From NCBI GenBank assembly GCA_009908505.1, contig JAAAPD010000067.1, positions 62,001 to 126,000 of the forward strand: a stretch of DNA of 64,000 nt. The letters are read 5' to 3'. Below are positions 27,324-36,463 of this stretch, in pieces. The stretch's first letter is position 1; each line of letters opens with the position of its first letter. The notes beneath the pieces are model-generated. The model was given only the letters and a program-made list of their open reading frames with translations, did not search any database and was not told the DNA's origin. Source of the DNA: Alphaproteobacteria bacterium. Lineage in GTDB: Bacteria; Pseudomonadota; Alphaproteobacteria; Rhodobacterales; Rhodobacteraceae. The position numbers and the translations under genes were made by a program.

Positions 27324-28229
27324 ATGCGGTTCGAGCCCCCATATGGCGCGATGCGGGACTTCGTGGCCCCGGCCCGGCCGTCACGGTCCCTCGGCACCGT
27401 GACGGTCGTCTTCTTGATGTTCTGGGTCAGCTATTGGGGCCTGCCGTGGCTGCTAGTGGTGCTGGGCGTCGGTCGCGACTGGCTGGCGGACTTCGCATTG
27501 GGCGCAACGCCCGGCATGCTGTTCCTGAGCCTGTCGAGTTTCGCCTTGCCCATCGCGGCCCTCGCCTATGGTTTGCGGCACTTCCATCAACGCAAGCTTC
27601 GGAGCCTTCTGGGCCGCGGCGAACACGATTCTGGCCTTTTCCTTAATACCCTTCGCAACACGGCGCTTTGCCTGGGCATCGTGACGCTGTCGGGCGGGCT
27701 GGCGGTGCCCCTGATCGTCGATATCCGCCCGCTGCCCCTGTGGCTTCTGATGCTGCCCTTCGCGTTGCTGGCGACATCAATCCAGATCGCCGCCGAGGAA
27801 TTGCTGTTTCGCGGCTACCTGCAACAACAACTGGGTGCGTTGTCATCCCGGCCATTTATCTGGATGGTCCTGCCAAGCCTGCTGTTCGCCTTGCCCCACG
27901 CCCTCAATACCGTCACATTCGCCGATGCCGCCTTCTACGTATCCTGGACCTTTCTGTTCGGCCTTGCCGCCGCTGACCTGACAGCCCGGTCGGGCACGCT
28001 GGGCCCCGCCCTGGCGATGCACCTGGCCAACAATGCCGTGCAATTCACGCTATTCGGGTTCAAGGACGGGCCGATGTCCGGCTTTGCGCTGATCCTCTAC
28101 GAATGGGACGGCGCGCCCCTGACATGGATTCAGCCCGACTATCCGCTGGCCTCGGTCTTCTTTCTTCTTACCAGCTTCCTGACGCTTCTTGTCCTGTGGC
28201 TTTCCGCCCGGCTGGCCATCCGTCGCTGA
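27324..28229 (+). CDS. CPBP family intramembrane metalloprotease (CAAX protease type)
   Basis: The 301-residue membrane protein has about eight hydrophobic segments. The Abi/CPBP motifs are present: EELLFRGYLQQQL (Glu-Glu and Arg), FALPHALNT (motif 2 with His) and LAMHLANNAV near the end, with the third His. Proteins of this family cut within membranes, or act in bacteriocin self-immunity and protein maturation. AGGGGG stands seven bases before the ATG. It precedes accD by 54 bases on the same strand. Confidence 0.9.
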   Translation: MRFEPPYGAMRDFVAPARPSRSLGTVTVVFLMFWVSYWGLPWLLVVLGVGRDWLADFALGATPGMLFLSLSSFALPIAALAYGLRHFHQRKLRSLLGRGEHDSGLFLNTLRNTALCLGIVTLSGGLAVPLIVDIRPLPLWLLMLPFALLATSIQIAAEELLFRGYLQQQLGALSSRPFIWMVLPSLLFALPHALNTVTFADAAFYVSWTFLFGLAAADLTARSGTLGPALAMHLANNAVQFTLFGFKDGPMSGFALILYEWDGAPLTWIQPDYPLASVFFLLTSFLTLLVLWLSARLAIRR

Positions 28230-28283
28230 TTGCATTCCCTTGCCGCCCGGCTTATCTCGGGTATCGCAACGTCAGAGGCGCCC

Positions 28284-29240
28284 ATGAACTGGATTTCGAA
28301 CTACGTCCGCCCGCGCATCAACTCGATCTTCTCGCGCCGCGAAGTGCCCGAGAACCTTTGGTCGAAATGCGATGAATGCGGCACGATGCTGTTTCACCGG
28401 GAACTGAAAGAGGCGCTGAATGTCTGCACCTCTTGCGGCCACCACATGGGCATCACCCCGCGCGACCGCTTCAAGGCTCTGTTCGACGGCGGCATCTTCA
28501 CCGAGGTCGAGGTGCCCAAACCCGTCGAGGACCCGCTGAAATTCCGCGACCAGAAGCGTTATCCCGACCGGTTGCGGGCCGCCCAGAAAAAGACGGGCGA
28601 ACGCGAGGCAATGCTTGTCGTCGAGGGTGAGATCGGCCGCACCCCCATCGTGGCCGCCGGGCAGGACTTTTCCTTTATGGGCGGGTCGATGTCGATGTAT
28701 GTGGGCAACGCCATCATCGCCGCCGCCGAACGCGCGATCGAGAAACGCTGCCCGCTGGTGCTTTTTTCGGCTGCCGGGGGCGCACGGATGCAAGAGGGCA
28801 TCCTGGGCCTTATGCAGATGCCGCGCACCACCATCGCGGTGCAGATGCTCAAGGAGGCCGGGCTTCCCTATATCGTCGTCCTGACCCACCCGACCACCGG
28901 CGGCGTGACGGCATCCTATGCCATGCTGGGCGATGTGCAGATCGCCGAGCCGAATGCGCTGATCGGCTTTGCCGGGGCACGGGTGATCGAACAGACCATC
29001 CGCGAGAAATTGCCGGAGGGTTTCCAGCGCGCCGAATACCTGCTGGATCACGGCATGCTGGACCGGGTCACGCCGCGCGCGCAATTGCGCGACGAGTTGA
29101 TCACCATAGCCAGGATGCTGATGGGTGAGGGGCCGGCCGTCGCCGGCGACCTGCCCGCCCCGACCGACGAGGACCGTGCCGAAACCCCGGCCCAAGCCCC
29201 CCAGGAGGCCGCGGAAACCGAAAAGGACGAAAAGGCGTGA
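28284..29240 (+). CDS. accD: Acetyl-CoA carboxylase carboxyltransferase subunit beta
   Basis: AccD pairs with AccA to transfer CO2 from carboxybiotin to acetyl-CoA, giving malonyl-CoA for fatty acids. The 318-residue product has a Cys4 zinc ribbon (CDECG and CTSCG), then the crotonase-like core with [17 protein letters not shown] and [12 protein letters not shown], and a Glu/Ala/Pro-rich tail. The ATG at 28284 begins [12 protein letters not shown], the normal AccD start; the ORF-track start at 28230 adds unrelated residues. It is translationally coupled to folC (GTGA), the usual alphaproteobacterial accD-folC pair. Confidence 0.97.
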   Translation: MNWISNYVRPRINSIFSRREVPENLWSKCDECGTMLFHRELKEALNVCTSCGHHMGITPRDRFKALFDGGIFTEVEVPKPVEDPLKFRDQKRYPDRLRAAQKKTGEREAMLVVEGEIGRTPIVAAGQDFSFMGGSMSMYVGNAIIAAAERAIEKRCPLVLFSAAGGARMQEGILGLMQMPRTTIAVQMLKEAGLPYIVVLTHPTTGGVTASYAMLGDVQIAEPNALIGFAGARVIEQTIREKLPEGFQRAEYLLDHGMLDRVTPRAQLRDELITIARMLMGEGPAVAGDLPAPTDEDRAETPAQAPQEAAETEKDEKA

Positions 29241-30508
29241 CGGCTGGGTCCGACATCATCCTCGAACGGATGATGGCCCTGCACCCCAAGATCATCGACC
29301 TGACGCTGGACCGGGTCTGGCGCCTGCTCCAGGCGCTGGGCAATCCGCAGGACCGCTTGCCGCCCGTGATCCATATCGCGGGCACCAACGGCAAGGGGTC
29401 GACCCAGGCCATGATCCGTGCCGGCCTGGAAGGCGCCGGAAAAAGCGTGCACGCCTATACGTCACCGCACCTGGCGCGGTTCCATGAACGCATCCGCCTT
29501 GCAGGTGACCTGATCGCCGAGGATCATCTGGCCGATGTTCTGGACCGCTGCTACGGCGCCAATGGCGACCAAGCGATCACCTATTTCGAGATCACCACCT
29601 GCGCGGCACTGCTGGCCTTTGCCGAAACGCCGGCGGATTACACCCTGCTCGAAGTGGGCCTTGGCGGGCGCTTGGACGCCACCAACGTGATCGACACCCC
29701 TGCCTTGACGGTCATCACGCCGGTGGACATGGACCACCAGCAATTCCTGGGCGACACCCTGCCCCGGATCGCCGGGGAAAAGGCCGGGATCATCAAGCGC
29801 GGCGTGCCCTGCATCGTCGGGCGCCAGCACGACGACGCGCTGGACGTGATCGAAAAGCAGGCCGCACGGCTGTCTGCACCGGTTCTGGCCCATGGCCAGC
29901 ACTGGCACATTGCCGAGGAGCGCGGCCGCGTGATCTACCAGGATGAAACCGGCCTTCTGGACCTGCCCCTGCCCAGCCTGCCCGGGCCGCACCAGGTCGA
30001 GAATGCAGGCATGGCCCTGGCCGCGCTGCGCCGGCTGGGCTTCGGCGAAACCGCCAGCGAGGCCGCGATGACCGATGCCAGCTGGCCCGCTCGGATGCAG
30101 AAGCTGACCGAGGGCAGACTTGTCGATGCGATTCGGCCGGCCGAGCTCTGGCTCGATGGCGGGCACAACCCGGCAGCGGGCGCGGCCCTGGCCGCAACGC
30201 TGGACCGCCTGCCGAACCGACCCACGCACCTGGTCTGCGGCATGTTGAACACCAAGGATATCGGCGGCTACATGACCCCCCTGGCGCGCCATGCCGACAG
30301 CCTGACCGCGATTTCAATTCCCGGCGAAGAGGCAACCCTGCCGGCCGAGACCACGGCACAGGCTGCTGCACAGGCCGGCATGACAACCGCAACCGCCCCT
30401 GACCTGAACAGTGCCCTGAAGGCCATCACCGCCGAACACCCCGGGGGGCGCATCCTGATCTGTGGCTCTCTCTACCTGGCCGGGCACGTCCTAAGGGCTA
30501 ACGCATGA
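29237..30508 (+). CDS. folC: Bifunctional folylpolyglutamate/dihydrofolate synthase
   Basis: The 423-residue product shows the Mur-ligase-type ATP loop [47 protein letters not shown] and [16 protein letters not shown], all typical of FolC. It adds glutamate to dihydropteroate and to tetrahydrofolate. The start is GTG inside the accD stop (GTGA). The next small exported gene is coupled to its end by four bases (ATGA). Confidence 0.96.
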   Translation: MTAGSDIILERMMALHPKIIDLTLDRVWRLLQALGNPQDRLPPVIHIAGTNGKGSTQAMIRAGLEGAGKSVHAYTSPHLARFHERIRLAGDLIAEDHLADVLDRCYGANGDQAITYFEITTCAALLAFAETPADYTLLEVGLGGRLDATNVIDTPALTVITPVDMDHQQFLGDTLPRIAGEKAGIIKRGVPCIVGRQHDDALDVIEKQAARLSAPVLAHGQHWHIAEERGRVIYQDETGLLDLPLPSLPGPHQVENAGMALAALRRLGFGETASEAAMTDASWPARMQKLTEGRLVDAIRPAELWLDGGHNPAAGAALAATLDRLPNRPTHLVCGMLNTKDIGGYMTPLARHADSLTAISIPGEEATLPAETTAQAAAQAGMTTATAPDLNSALKAITAEHPGGRILICGSLYLAGHVLRANA

Positions 30509-31035
30509 TCCGCGTGCTCGCCCTTTCGATGTTGGCCACGCCCGCCACGGCGGCGGATTTCGTGTTCTGCTGGCAGGGTGACAACGGCTACCGGATGGAA
30601 GGCCGGATGACGGTGCCCGACGACCAACTCTCGCAGCCTCTTGTCACCCATGACGACGTGTCGGGGTTCTTCATCCAGGGCTTTCACAACGACATTCCCA
30701 TCGGCAGCTGGGACCTGTCGCAACTAACACCCGGAACCAGCTGGAACCTGTCCTTCGACCCGCGCGGCATGGTCTTTCCCACCGGCGGCATGCACAACAG
30801 TCCCAAGGGCCAGGCCTGGAATGCGGGCGGACGTGCCGACGATTGCGGCAACCCCGGTTTCGGATTCAATTCGGGGACCAATGCGCAGGACCTTTGCGTC
30901 AACGACACGTGGATCACGGACAGCATGATCAATCGCTACACGCGCTTTCCGGTCTACGAAGCCGGGTCGGTTGACCTCGATTGCGGCGGCGCACCGCTGC
31001 TTGGTGCCATCTCGACTGATCGGCGGCCATCCTGA
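30505..31035 (+). CDS. Exported protein of unknown function
   Basis: The 176-residue product begins with a short signal peptide ([18 protein letters not shown]). The mature protein has five Cys, among them VFCWQG, DDCGNPG, LCVNDTW and LDCGGAP, and a Gly/Asn-rich sequence (FNSGTNAQ). I do not recognise the family by name; the layout fits a secreted beta-rich protein with disulfides. It is coupled to folC. The GC-rich region after it holds no clear gene. Confidence 0.75.
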   Translation: MIRVLALSMLATPATAADFVFCWQGDNGYRMEGRMTVPDDQLSQPLVTHDDVSGFFIQGFHNDIPIGSWDLSQLTPGTSWNLSFDPRGMVFPTGGMHNSPKGQAWNAGGRADDCGNPGFGFNSGTNAQDLCVNDTWITDSMINRYTRFPVYEAGSVDLDCGGAPLLGAISTDRRPS

Positions 31036-31079
31036 CGAAGGCGCCCCGCGAAAAAGCGACTCGACGATTCGATTTTCCT

Positions 31080-31109
31080 TTGACGCGCGAATCACCCTCT
31101 GTCTATATG
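31080..31109 (+). promoter_or_regulatory. Possible sigma-70 type promoter
   Basis: TTGACG is followed after 18 bases by TATATG (or 17 bases by CTATAT). This is the best promoter-like pair in the 526-base gap and points toward the rhodanese-like gene. The call rests on sequence match only. Confidence 0.4.
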
Positions 31110-31185
31110 TTGTCACAAATGCAATATGCGCCGGGCCTGCCAGCCGGTCATACATGATCTAGCGCATATTCATGGGGGTGGGACG

Positions 31186-31398
31186 ATGTTCAGCTTGGGT
31201 GGAAGCACAGGACGAGACACGGGGTGTTCCCGGTGCAGCCGATCCATGACCGCGTATTCGAACGCCGGGTTCCAGCCCGAAAACTCATTCCAAAGCCGCG
31301 ATGTCGCCAAACGGGTGACCAACGGCCACAAACACCTTGTTTTGCCCGACACCGGCCGCGCCAGGATCGGGCAAACGCTGTTCAATCCCGGGGCCTGA
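31186..31398 (+). CDS. Possible small protein, 70 residues, doubtful
   Basis: The frame starts MFSLGGSTGRDTGCSRCSRS with GGGGGTGGG a few bases upstream and ends QTLFNPGA. A competing minus-strand frame of 84 residues covers it. Amino-acid content is plausible but no motif is recognised. It lies downstream of the possible promoter at 31080. Confidence 0.28.
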   Translation: MFSLGGSTGRDTGCSRCSRSMTAYSNAGFQPENSFQSRDVAKRVTNGHKHLVLPDTGRARIGQTLFNPGA

Positions 31399-31561
31399 TG
31401 CTTTCGCGTCGGGCGCGGGGACATGGTTTGGCAGGGCGGGGGGACGGGCCCACGGGCTCGTCCTCTTGTATCCGGCCCGGCCTATCGCGAAACGCCGCCC
31501 CGTCGGGCGCATCGGGGCGGAAAGAAACCTGTCGAGCAGGCGCCGAGGAGTAGAGTTGGGG

Positions 31562-32197
31562 ATGAACCGGTTGGGTTTCGCTCTGGTGCTGGCGATCGCG
31601 TTGGTCGGCATGGCCCGGGCGCAGGATGTTCGCATCACCACCTTCAAGGGCAACAGCAACTTTGTCCTGAACGGGCAAAGTTTCAAGATCGACCGCATTC
31701 AGGACCCGGACAACATCCTGACCGGGGAATTCGCGCGGACCTCGCGCGAATGCCCACCCTTTTGCATCCAGCCCATGATCGTCGCCGAAGGGGTGGCAAC
31801 GGTTGGCGAATTGGAAGTCATGGATTTTCTGGAAACCACGGCGTCCGACGGCCGTGGTCTGCTGATCGACAGCCGCCTGCCGGACTGGTTCGCCTCGGGC
31901 ACTATTCCCGGTGCCGTGAACGTGCCCTTCATGACGCTTGAGGCCGAGAACCGCTTTCGCGACGACATTCTCGTCGCCCTGGGCGCGCAGAAAACGGACG
32001 GTGGCGGCCTGGATTTTTCCGGCGCGATGGAGCTGGTTATGTTCTGCAACGGACCCTGGTGCGGGCAATCGCCCCGCGCGATCGAGGCATTGATCGATGC
32101 CGGGTATCCGGCGGAACGGCTTTTCTACTACCGGGGCGGCATGCAAGCATGGAACCAGCTCGGACTGAGCGTCATGACCCCCAGCACAGAGGGTTAA
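31562..32197 (+). CDS. Exported rhodanese-like domain protein
   Basis: The 211-residue product has a signal peptide (LVLAIALVGMARAQD) and a periplasmic rhodanese fold: LLIDSRLPDWFASGTIPGAVNVPF, then MFCNGPWCGQSPRAIEALIDAGY, where the first Cys is at the active-site position, then YYRGGMQAWNQLGL. The active-site loop CNGPWCG has a second Cys, which is unusual for a sulfurtransferase and may make it a thiol-disulfide or quinone-linked protein. The ATG at 31562 gives the signal peptide. Confidence 0.87.
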   Translation: MNRLGFALVLAIALVGMARAQDVRITTFKGNSNFVLNGQSFKIDRIQDPDNILTGEFARTSRECPPFCIQPMIVAEGVATVGELEVMDFLETTASDGRGLLIDSRLPDWFASGTIPGAVNVPFMTLEAENRFRDDILVALGAQKTDGGGLDFSGAMELVMFCNGPWCGQSPRAIEALIDAGYPAERLFYYRGGMQAWNQLGLSVMTPSTEG

Positions 32198-32219
32198 CGC
32201 CCATACCGAGGTTCTTGTC

Positions 32220-33053
32220 ATGATCCGTACCGTTCTTGCTTTTTTCGCCCTTGCCCTGGCGATCTGCGCCCTGATCGTCTTCCGGCCCTTTTCCGACAGT
32301 CAGGACGCGGCCGCGATGGACCCCGCACCGGATGTCGAGGTCACGCGGGCCATCGCCCCTGCCGACCCGGTGGTCGCCCCGGTCGCGCAATCCACCGCGC
32401 AAACGCCGCGGGCCGAGCCGCGCCGGCCCGAGACCAGCGATGCCTCGATGGATGACATGACCGCGGCGGTGCTGGCCGAGCTCGGCTTCGAGACCGAGGC
32501 GCCGGCAGAACCCAGCGCCGAAGAGGCCGGAATCGAAACGACCGCCAGCATCTTGGCCTCGATCGAGAAGGCAACGGGCCAGCAGGTCGATGTCGCCCCA
32601 CGGCAGACGCTCCAGACACTTGTCGTCTCCGCCCTTCGCGAAGGCCAGAGCGACGATTACATCGACGCGCTGGTGAACGAGGCCGCCACCGCCGGCCGCG
32701 TCAGCGTTCCCGATGTCATGGTGACGGCCGACGGCCGGGTCGACACCGCGGTTCTGCTGGACAACCTGGTCACACACGCGATCATCGCCAGTGGCGGCAC
32801 TGTGCCCGAACCGTCGGTCGATCCGACCGCCGATCGGGGGGTAGAGGTCCGGGTGGTCCAGCGCGCGCAGGACACCGTCCAGGCGCGATTCTACACGGTG
32901 CAGCCCGGCGACAGCCTTGGCGCGATCGCGGTCAAGTTCTACGGCCGTGTCGACAAGTTCGACCAAATCTACGAGGCCAATCGCCAGACCTTGTCGAGCC
33001 CCGACCTGATCCGGGCGGGGCAACGACTTGTCATTCCGGAACTGGGCGCCTGA
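32220..33053 (+). CDS. LysM-domain cell-wall-binding membrane protein
   Basis: The 277-residue product has an N-terminal membrane anchor (VLAFFALALAICALIVF), a long acidic Ala/Pro/Thr/Glu-rich linker to about residue 220, and a C-terminal LysM domain (YTVQPGDSLGAIAVKFYGRVDKFDQIYEANRQ ending AGQRLVIP). LysM binds N-acetylglucosamine in peptidoglycan, so the protein probably spans periplasm and wall. It follows the rhodanese-like gene by 22 bases. Confidence 0.9.
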   Translation: MIRTVLAFFALALAICALIVFRPFSDSQDAAAMDPAPDVEVTRAIAPADPVVAPVAQSTAQTPRAEPRRPETSDASMDDMTAAVLAELGFETEAPAEPSAEEAGIETTASILASIEKATGQQVDVAPRQTLQTLVVSALREGQSDDYIDALVNEAATAGRVSVPDVMVTADGRVDTAVLLDNLVTHAIIASGGTVPEPSVDPTADRGVEVRVVQRAQDTVQARFYTVQPGDSLGAIAVKFYGRVDKFDQIYEANRQTLSSPDLIRAGQRLVIPELGA

Positions 33054-33056
33054 CGA

Positions 33057-33845
33057 TCACTCGAAAACACCGGCCAGATCGGACCCGCCTTCCTTGATGT
33101 CGATCAGGCGGGTGAACAGCAGCAATTGAAACAGCGCCATCACCCCGTAGGAGACCGCCGCAACCAGCGAGGTCAGGATGGTGCCGACAATGCTGAACTG
33201 CGCCATGGTCGAGGGGTCGGCCATCATGCCGTACCCGGCCACAAGGCCACTGACGATGGACAGAACGTAGACCACGAGCAAGATCAGGATGCCCGCCCCG
33301 ACGATGGGCCAGCGATACCCCTGGGTCAGTTGGGCCGACCGGCCCATGGCGCCGAAGCCGCGCTCCTCGACCAGCAGTGCGGGCAGGTAGACCGACCAGT
33401 AGGCCGCCAGCCACAAGCCCGGCACGATCAACAGCATGGCCCCGACAACGACGCCCAGGTAGACAAGGATGGACACCACCAGCAGCGGCACGATCATGGT
33501 CAATATCCGGTTCACGTAGTTGCCCACCCGAATGGCCTGGCCCTGCAGTACGTCCGCCGCCGCCAGCAGGATGAAGGCCTGCACGAGGATCCCCAGGATC
33601 GTCGGCGCAAAGATCAGCACGAAATAGTCAAGATTGAAGATCGCCATGGGATCGTTCGGATTGGCCATGAACGAGGCGAAATAACGCGCCGAGAACCACG
33701 AGGCGAGGACGTTCACCACCAAGGCCGGGATGATCGCGATCAGGAACAGACGACCGAAATTCTGAAAATAGCTCCGGAACGTGGCGCCCACGAGGCGCCC
33801 GGCGCCAAGTTTTTGGGAAGAGGGGAAATCAGGGGTATCGGACAC
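33057..33845 (-). CDS. Integral membrane protein of unknown function
   Basis: The 262-residue product has about six hydrophobic segments (LFLIAIIPALVVNVLASW, ILGILVQAFILLAAADVL, IVPLLVVSILVYLGVVVGAMLLIVPGLWLAAYW, AGILILLVVYVLSIVSGLVAG). VPGLWLAAYWSVYLPALLVEERGFGAMGRS is like the YciC/glycerophosphoryl-phosphodiesterase membrane domain proteins. The start is GTG at 33845 with AAAGG upstream; the longer ORF-track start would run into the zapE gene. It ends three bases from the LysM gene stop, in opposite direction. Confidence 0.75.
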   Translation of the reverse strand: MSDTPDFPSSQKLGAGRLVGATFRSYFQNFGRLFLIAIIPALVVNVLASWFSARYFASFMANPNDPMAIFNLDYFVLIFAPTILGILVQAFILLAAADVLQGQAIRVGNYVNRILTMIVPLLVVSILVYLGVVVGAMLLIVPGLWLAAYWSVYLPALLVEERGFGAMGRSAQLTQGYRWPIVGAGILILLVVYVLSIVSGLVAGYGMMADPSTMAQFSIVGTILTSLVAAVSYGVMALFQLLLFTRLIDIKEGGSDLAGVFE

Positions 33846-33912
33846 GGGGATCACCTTTATCAAGAACGCTAGCGGGCGCACCTTAAGCCGAGGACACTTG
33901 GCGGCGCAACGG

Positions 33913-35001
33913 TCATTCCGACCCTGATGCGTCGTCGCCCCAACCCGCCCCCTGCATTTCCCGCAAACGACTGGCCGTGCGTTCGAATTCGAACACGCCC
34001 TCGCCTTCGACATACAGCATTTCGGGCTGGGCGGCGGCGGAACAGATCAGGTGGACCTTCGCCTCGTAGAGCGCATCGACAAGTGTGACGAAGCGCTTGG
34101 CCTCGTTGAAATTCGATCGGCCCAGGCGCGGGATATCCTCAAGGATCAGGACCCGGGCGACCTCGGCCAGGGCCAGGTAGTCCGCCGCGCCCAGCGCCCG
34201 CCCGCACAGGTCATGGAATTTCGCCCGGGCCACGCCGTTGTAGAAGCCCGGGACGTGCAGATCGTGCCCCTTGACGCGCAGCACCATCGGTTCGGCCTTG
34301 CCGCCGGTGAATTCGTCCCAGATCGCCTTGATCCGCGCCCGCGCGGCGGCATCGGCAGGCGTGAAATAGGACGGGGATCCGGCCAGCACAGTCTGGCGGT
34401 AATCCGTGTCGCTGACCAGTTCCCAAACCTTCAGCTTGTCCTTCATCAGGTCGATGAAGGGCAGGAAAAGCTGTCGGTTCAGGCCATCACGATAAAGATC
34501 GTCGGGCGGCCGGTTCGACGTGGTCACGACCGTCACGCCAGCGGCGAAGAGCGCCTCGAACAGGCGGCCCACGATCATCGCGTCGGTGATGTCGGTGATC
34601 TGCATCTCGTCGAAGGCCAGGAACCGCACGTCGGCGGCCAGGGCGTTGGCCACGGGCTTGATCGCATCGTCGACACCCTTGGCCCGGGCCTTGGCGATCT
34701 CGTCATGCACCCATTGCATGAAGGCGTGAAAATGGGCCCTGCGCTTGGGCGCTTCGACCAGGTCGACCAACAGGTCCATCAACATGGACTTCCCGCGCCC
34801 AACCCCGCCCCACATGTAAAGGCCCTTGGGCGGTTCGATCGGCTGGGCCTTGCGAAACAGGCTTTTTTTCGGGGGGGCAGGCGGGTTTTCCAGCGCGACG
34901 CGCACGCGCTCCAGCTCGTCCAGAACGGCCTCCTGTGCTGCATCGTGGTGCAGTTCCCCGGAGTCGACCCGGGCGAAGTAGGCGTCCTGAACCCGTCCCA
35001 T
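33913..35001 (-). CDS. zapE: Cell division protein ZapE (AFG1-type ATPase)
   Basis: The 362-residue product has the AFG1/ZapE P-loop GLYMWGGVGRGKSMLMDLL, then HFHAFMQWVHDE, the Walker B DVRFLAFDEMQITDITDAMIVGRLF, VTVVTTSNRPPDDLYRDGLNRQLFLPFI and SDTDYR in family order. ZapE is an ATPase that acts on the Z-ring at late division and in low-oxygen growth. The ATG at 35001 begins MGRVQDAYFARV; the longer ORF-track start at 35091 would overlap the divergent GNAT gene. Confidence 0.94.
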   Translation of the reverse strand: MGRVQDAYFARVDSGELHHDAAQEAVLDELERVRVALENPPAPPKKSLFRKAQPIEPPKGLYMWGGVGRGKSMLMDLLVDLVEAPKRRAHFHAFMQWVHDEIAKARAKGVDDAIKPVANALAADVRFLAFDEMQITDITDAMIVGRLFEALFAAGVTVVTTSNRPPDDLYRDGLNRQLFLPFIDLMKDKLKVWELVSDTDYRQTVLAGSPSYFTPADAAARARIKAIWDEFTGGKAEPMVLRVKGHDLHVPGFYNGVARAKFHDLCGRALGAADYLALAEVARVLILEDIPRLGRSNFNEAKRFVTLVDALYEAKVHLICSAAAQPEMLYVEGEGVFEFERTASRLREMQGAGWGDDASGSE

Positions 35002-35062
35002 ACTGCCTGATACCCCGGCGCTTGTCGGTTGAAAAGCGCCGTGCGCCCGGTAGGGTCCGCCC

Positions 35063-35539
35063 ATGATTAGAAAGCCCCGCCATGAGGACATCGCCGATCT
35101 GGCCCGAATCCACGTGCAGGCCTGGCGCGAAACCTATCGCGGCCTGATCCCGGAGGCCGAGATCACCCGGCGCGACATCGGCTATCGAGAACGGCTATGG
35201 GCGAAACTGATAGATGCGCCCGGCCTGGTGACGCGTTATGCACCCTGCGTCGGCTTTGCCCAGGTCGGCCCGCAACGCGATGCGGATTTCGCCGACCGTG
35301 GCTATACGGGCGAACTCTACAACCTTTATGTCCTGGCGGCACATCAGGGCACCGGTATCGGCCGCCAGTTGTTGGACGCCGTTCGTCCCGATACCGCGTT
35401 CACCGCCTTGATGGTCTCCGGTAATGACCGGGCGGGCCGCTTCTATATCGCGTCGGGCGCGACCTTTCTGGACCGCCGCGAAGTGACCGAGGACGGGATG
35501 ACCTTCATGGAAGACGCCTATGGTTGGCCAGCGCCCTAG
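35063..35539 (+). CDS. GNAT family N-acetyltransferase
   Basis: The 158-residue product starts IRKPRHEDIADLARIHVQAWRETYRGLIP, typical of the RimI-like GNAT group, and has the acetyl-CoA loop LYVLAAHQGTGIGRQLLDAV and SGNDRAGRFYIASGATFLDRR. The substrate is unknown. It is divergent from zapE and convergent with the hydrolase gene, sharing the four bases CTAG at the stop codons. Confidence 0.9.
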   Translation: MIRKPRHEDIADLARIHVQAWRETYRGLIPEAEITRRDIGYRERLWAKLIDAPGLVTRYAPCVGFAQVGPQRDADFADRGYTGELYNLYVLAAHQGTGIGRQLLDAVRPDTAFTALMVSGNDRAGRFYIASGATFLDRREVTEDGMTFMEDAYGWPAP

Positions 35540-36462
35540 TCCAATTCGCGCAGAATATCGGCCAAAAGGTCCACGACCTGCTCGGAATGGGTATAACACA
35601 GGTCATGGCCGGCGCCCTCGACCACGTCCTGCCGGACGGACCGGTTCCACTGGGTCAGCGTGCCCAGCGACGACAGCGGGATGACATCGTCCTTCTCGCC
35701 CCAAATCCCGACAACCGGCACGCCCTCGCGGCCCAGCAGCCGGTGTTCGTCCTCCTGCACCTCGTCCAGCATGTGGCGGCGGCTGGACAGGACCGACCTC
35801 AGAAAGCCGCGGCCGGCATATTCCGCCAGTTGCAACTCGATGATGCCCTTCACGTCGAAGTCCCGGCCCAACCGGCGACGCAAGGCGCGCCGGTCGCGCC
35901 GCTGGGCGATCATCGCATGAACCCAATCCCCAAGGAATGGGGTGACGCGGCAGAACTCGGTCAGGCGATCCTCGCGCAGGCGCATGCCGGCAGGCGCCAG
36001 CAAGATCAACCGCTTCATCCGGCCCGGATAGGTGGCGGCGAATGCCGTGGCGATGGCCCCGCCCATGGAATAGCCAAGCAGGGTCAGGTCTTCGTCCAGC
36101 TCCTGGTGGGCGAGAAGATCACTCAGTTGACGCAGGAAGAATTCCCGGTCCTGCGGCCCGCGCGGCGCGTCGGAATAACCACGGCCATAAAGGTCATAGA
36201 CCAGCACCCGGTAACCCAGCCGCGCAAGGCCTCTTGCGATGGCGTAAAAGACGGGGCTGGGCGTCGTCAGGCCGTGAACCGCGACCAATACCGGCCCGCG
36301 CGCCGGGCCCAACCATTGGTAGTGCGTCACCCCGTGGGACAGTCGGGCGAAACGGCCCGGCGCGGCGTCGCGCATGCGCTCGGCCGGGACCCGGCGTGCC
36401 TCGGCCTGCTGGGGCAGCGTCGCGATGACCGCGACCAGAACCGTCAAGATGACCCAACCCAT
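35536..36462 (-). CDS. Alpha/beta hydrolase, membrane-anchored or exported
   Basis: The 308-residue product has a short N-terminal hydrophobic segment (VILTVLVAVIATLPQQ), then the alpha/beta hydrolase core: VAVHGLTTPSPVF (oxyanion), GYSMGGAIATAFAATYP with the nucleophile Ser, GIWGEKDDVIP (Asp) and EGAGHDLCY (His). The substrate is unknown. It starts one base after the ornithine-cyclodeaminase-like gene ends and may belong to its operon. Confidence 0.9.
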   Translation of the reverse strand: MGWVILTVLVAVIATLPQQAEARRVPAERMRDAAPGRFARLSHGVTHYQWLGPARGPVLVAVHGLTTPSPVFYAIARGLARLGYRVLVYDLYGRGYSDAPRGPQDREFFLRQLSDLLAHQELDEDLTLLGYSMGGAIATAFAATYPGRMKRLILLAPAGMRLREDRLTEFCRVTPFLGDWVHAMIAQRRDRRALRRRLGRDFDVKGIIELQLAEYAGRGFLRSVLSSRRHMLDEVQEDEHRLLGREGVPVVGIWGEKDDVIPLSSLGTLTQWNRSVRQDVVEGAGHDLCYTHSEQVVDLLADILRELD

Positions 36463-36463
36463 C

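Larger units (their letters stand above)
31036..31561. other. Gap of 526 bases with no convincing gene
   Basis: The gap holds a possible promoter near 31080, a 70-residue frame at 31186-31398 and, at 31495-31520, an 8-bp stem CCGCCCCG/CGGGGCGG just upstream of the rhodanese ribosome site. Overlapping frames exist on both strands and none has a recognised family. It may be a long leader, the remains of a lost gene, or it may hold a small RNA. Confidence 0.6.

Noticed and set aside
27324-27345. tRNA-like sequence GGTTCGAGCCCCC
   Set aside because: It resembles a T-arm but no acceptor, D or anticodon arm surrounds it, and it is the coding start of the CPBP protease.
31170-31424. 84-codon minus-strand frame in the 31 kb gap
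   Set aside because: No ribosome site, no family, and overlapping frames on the other strand are equally plausible.
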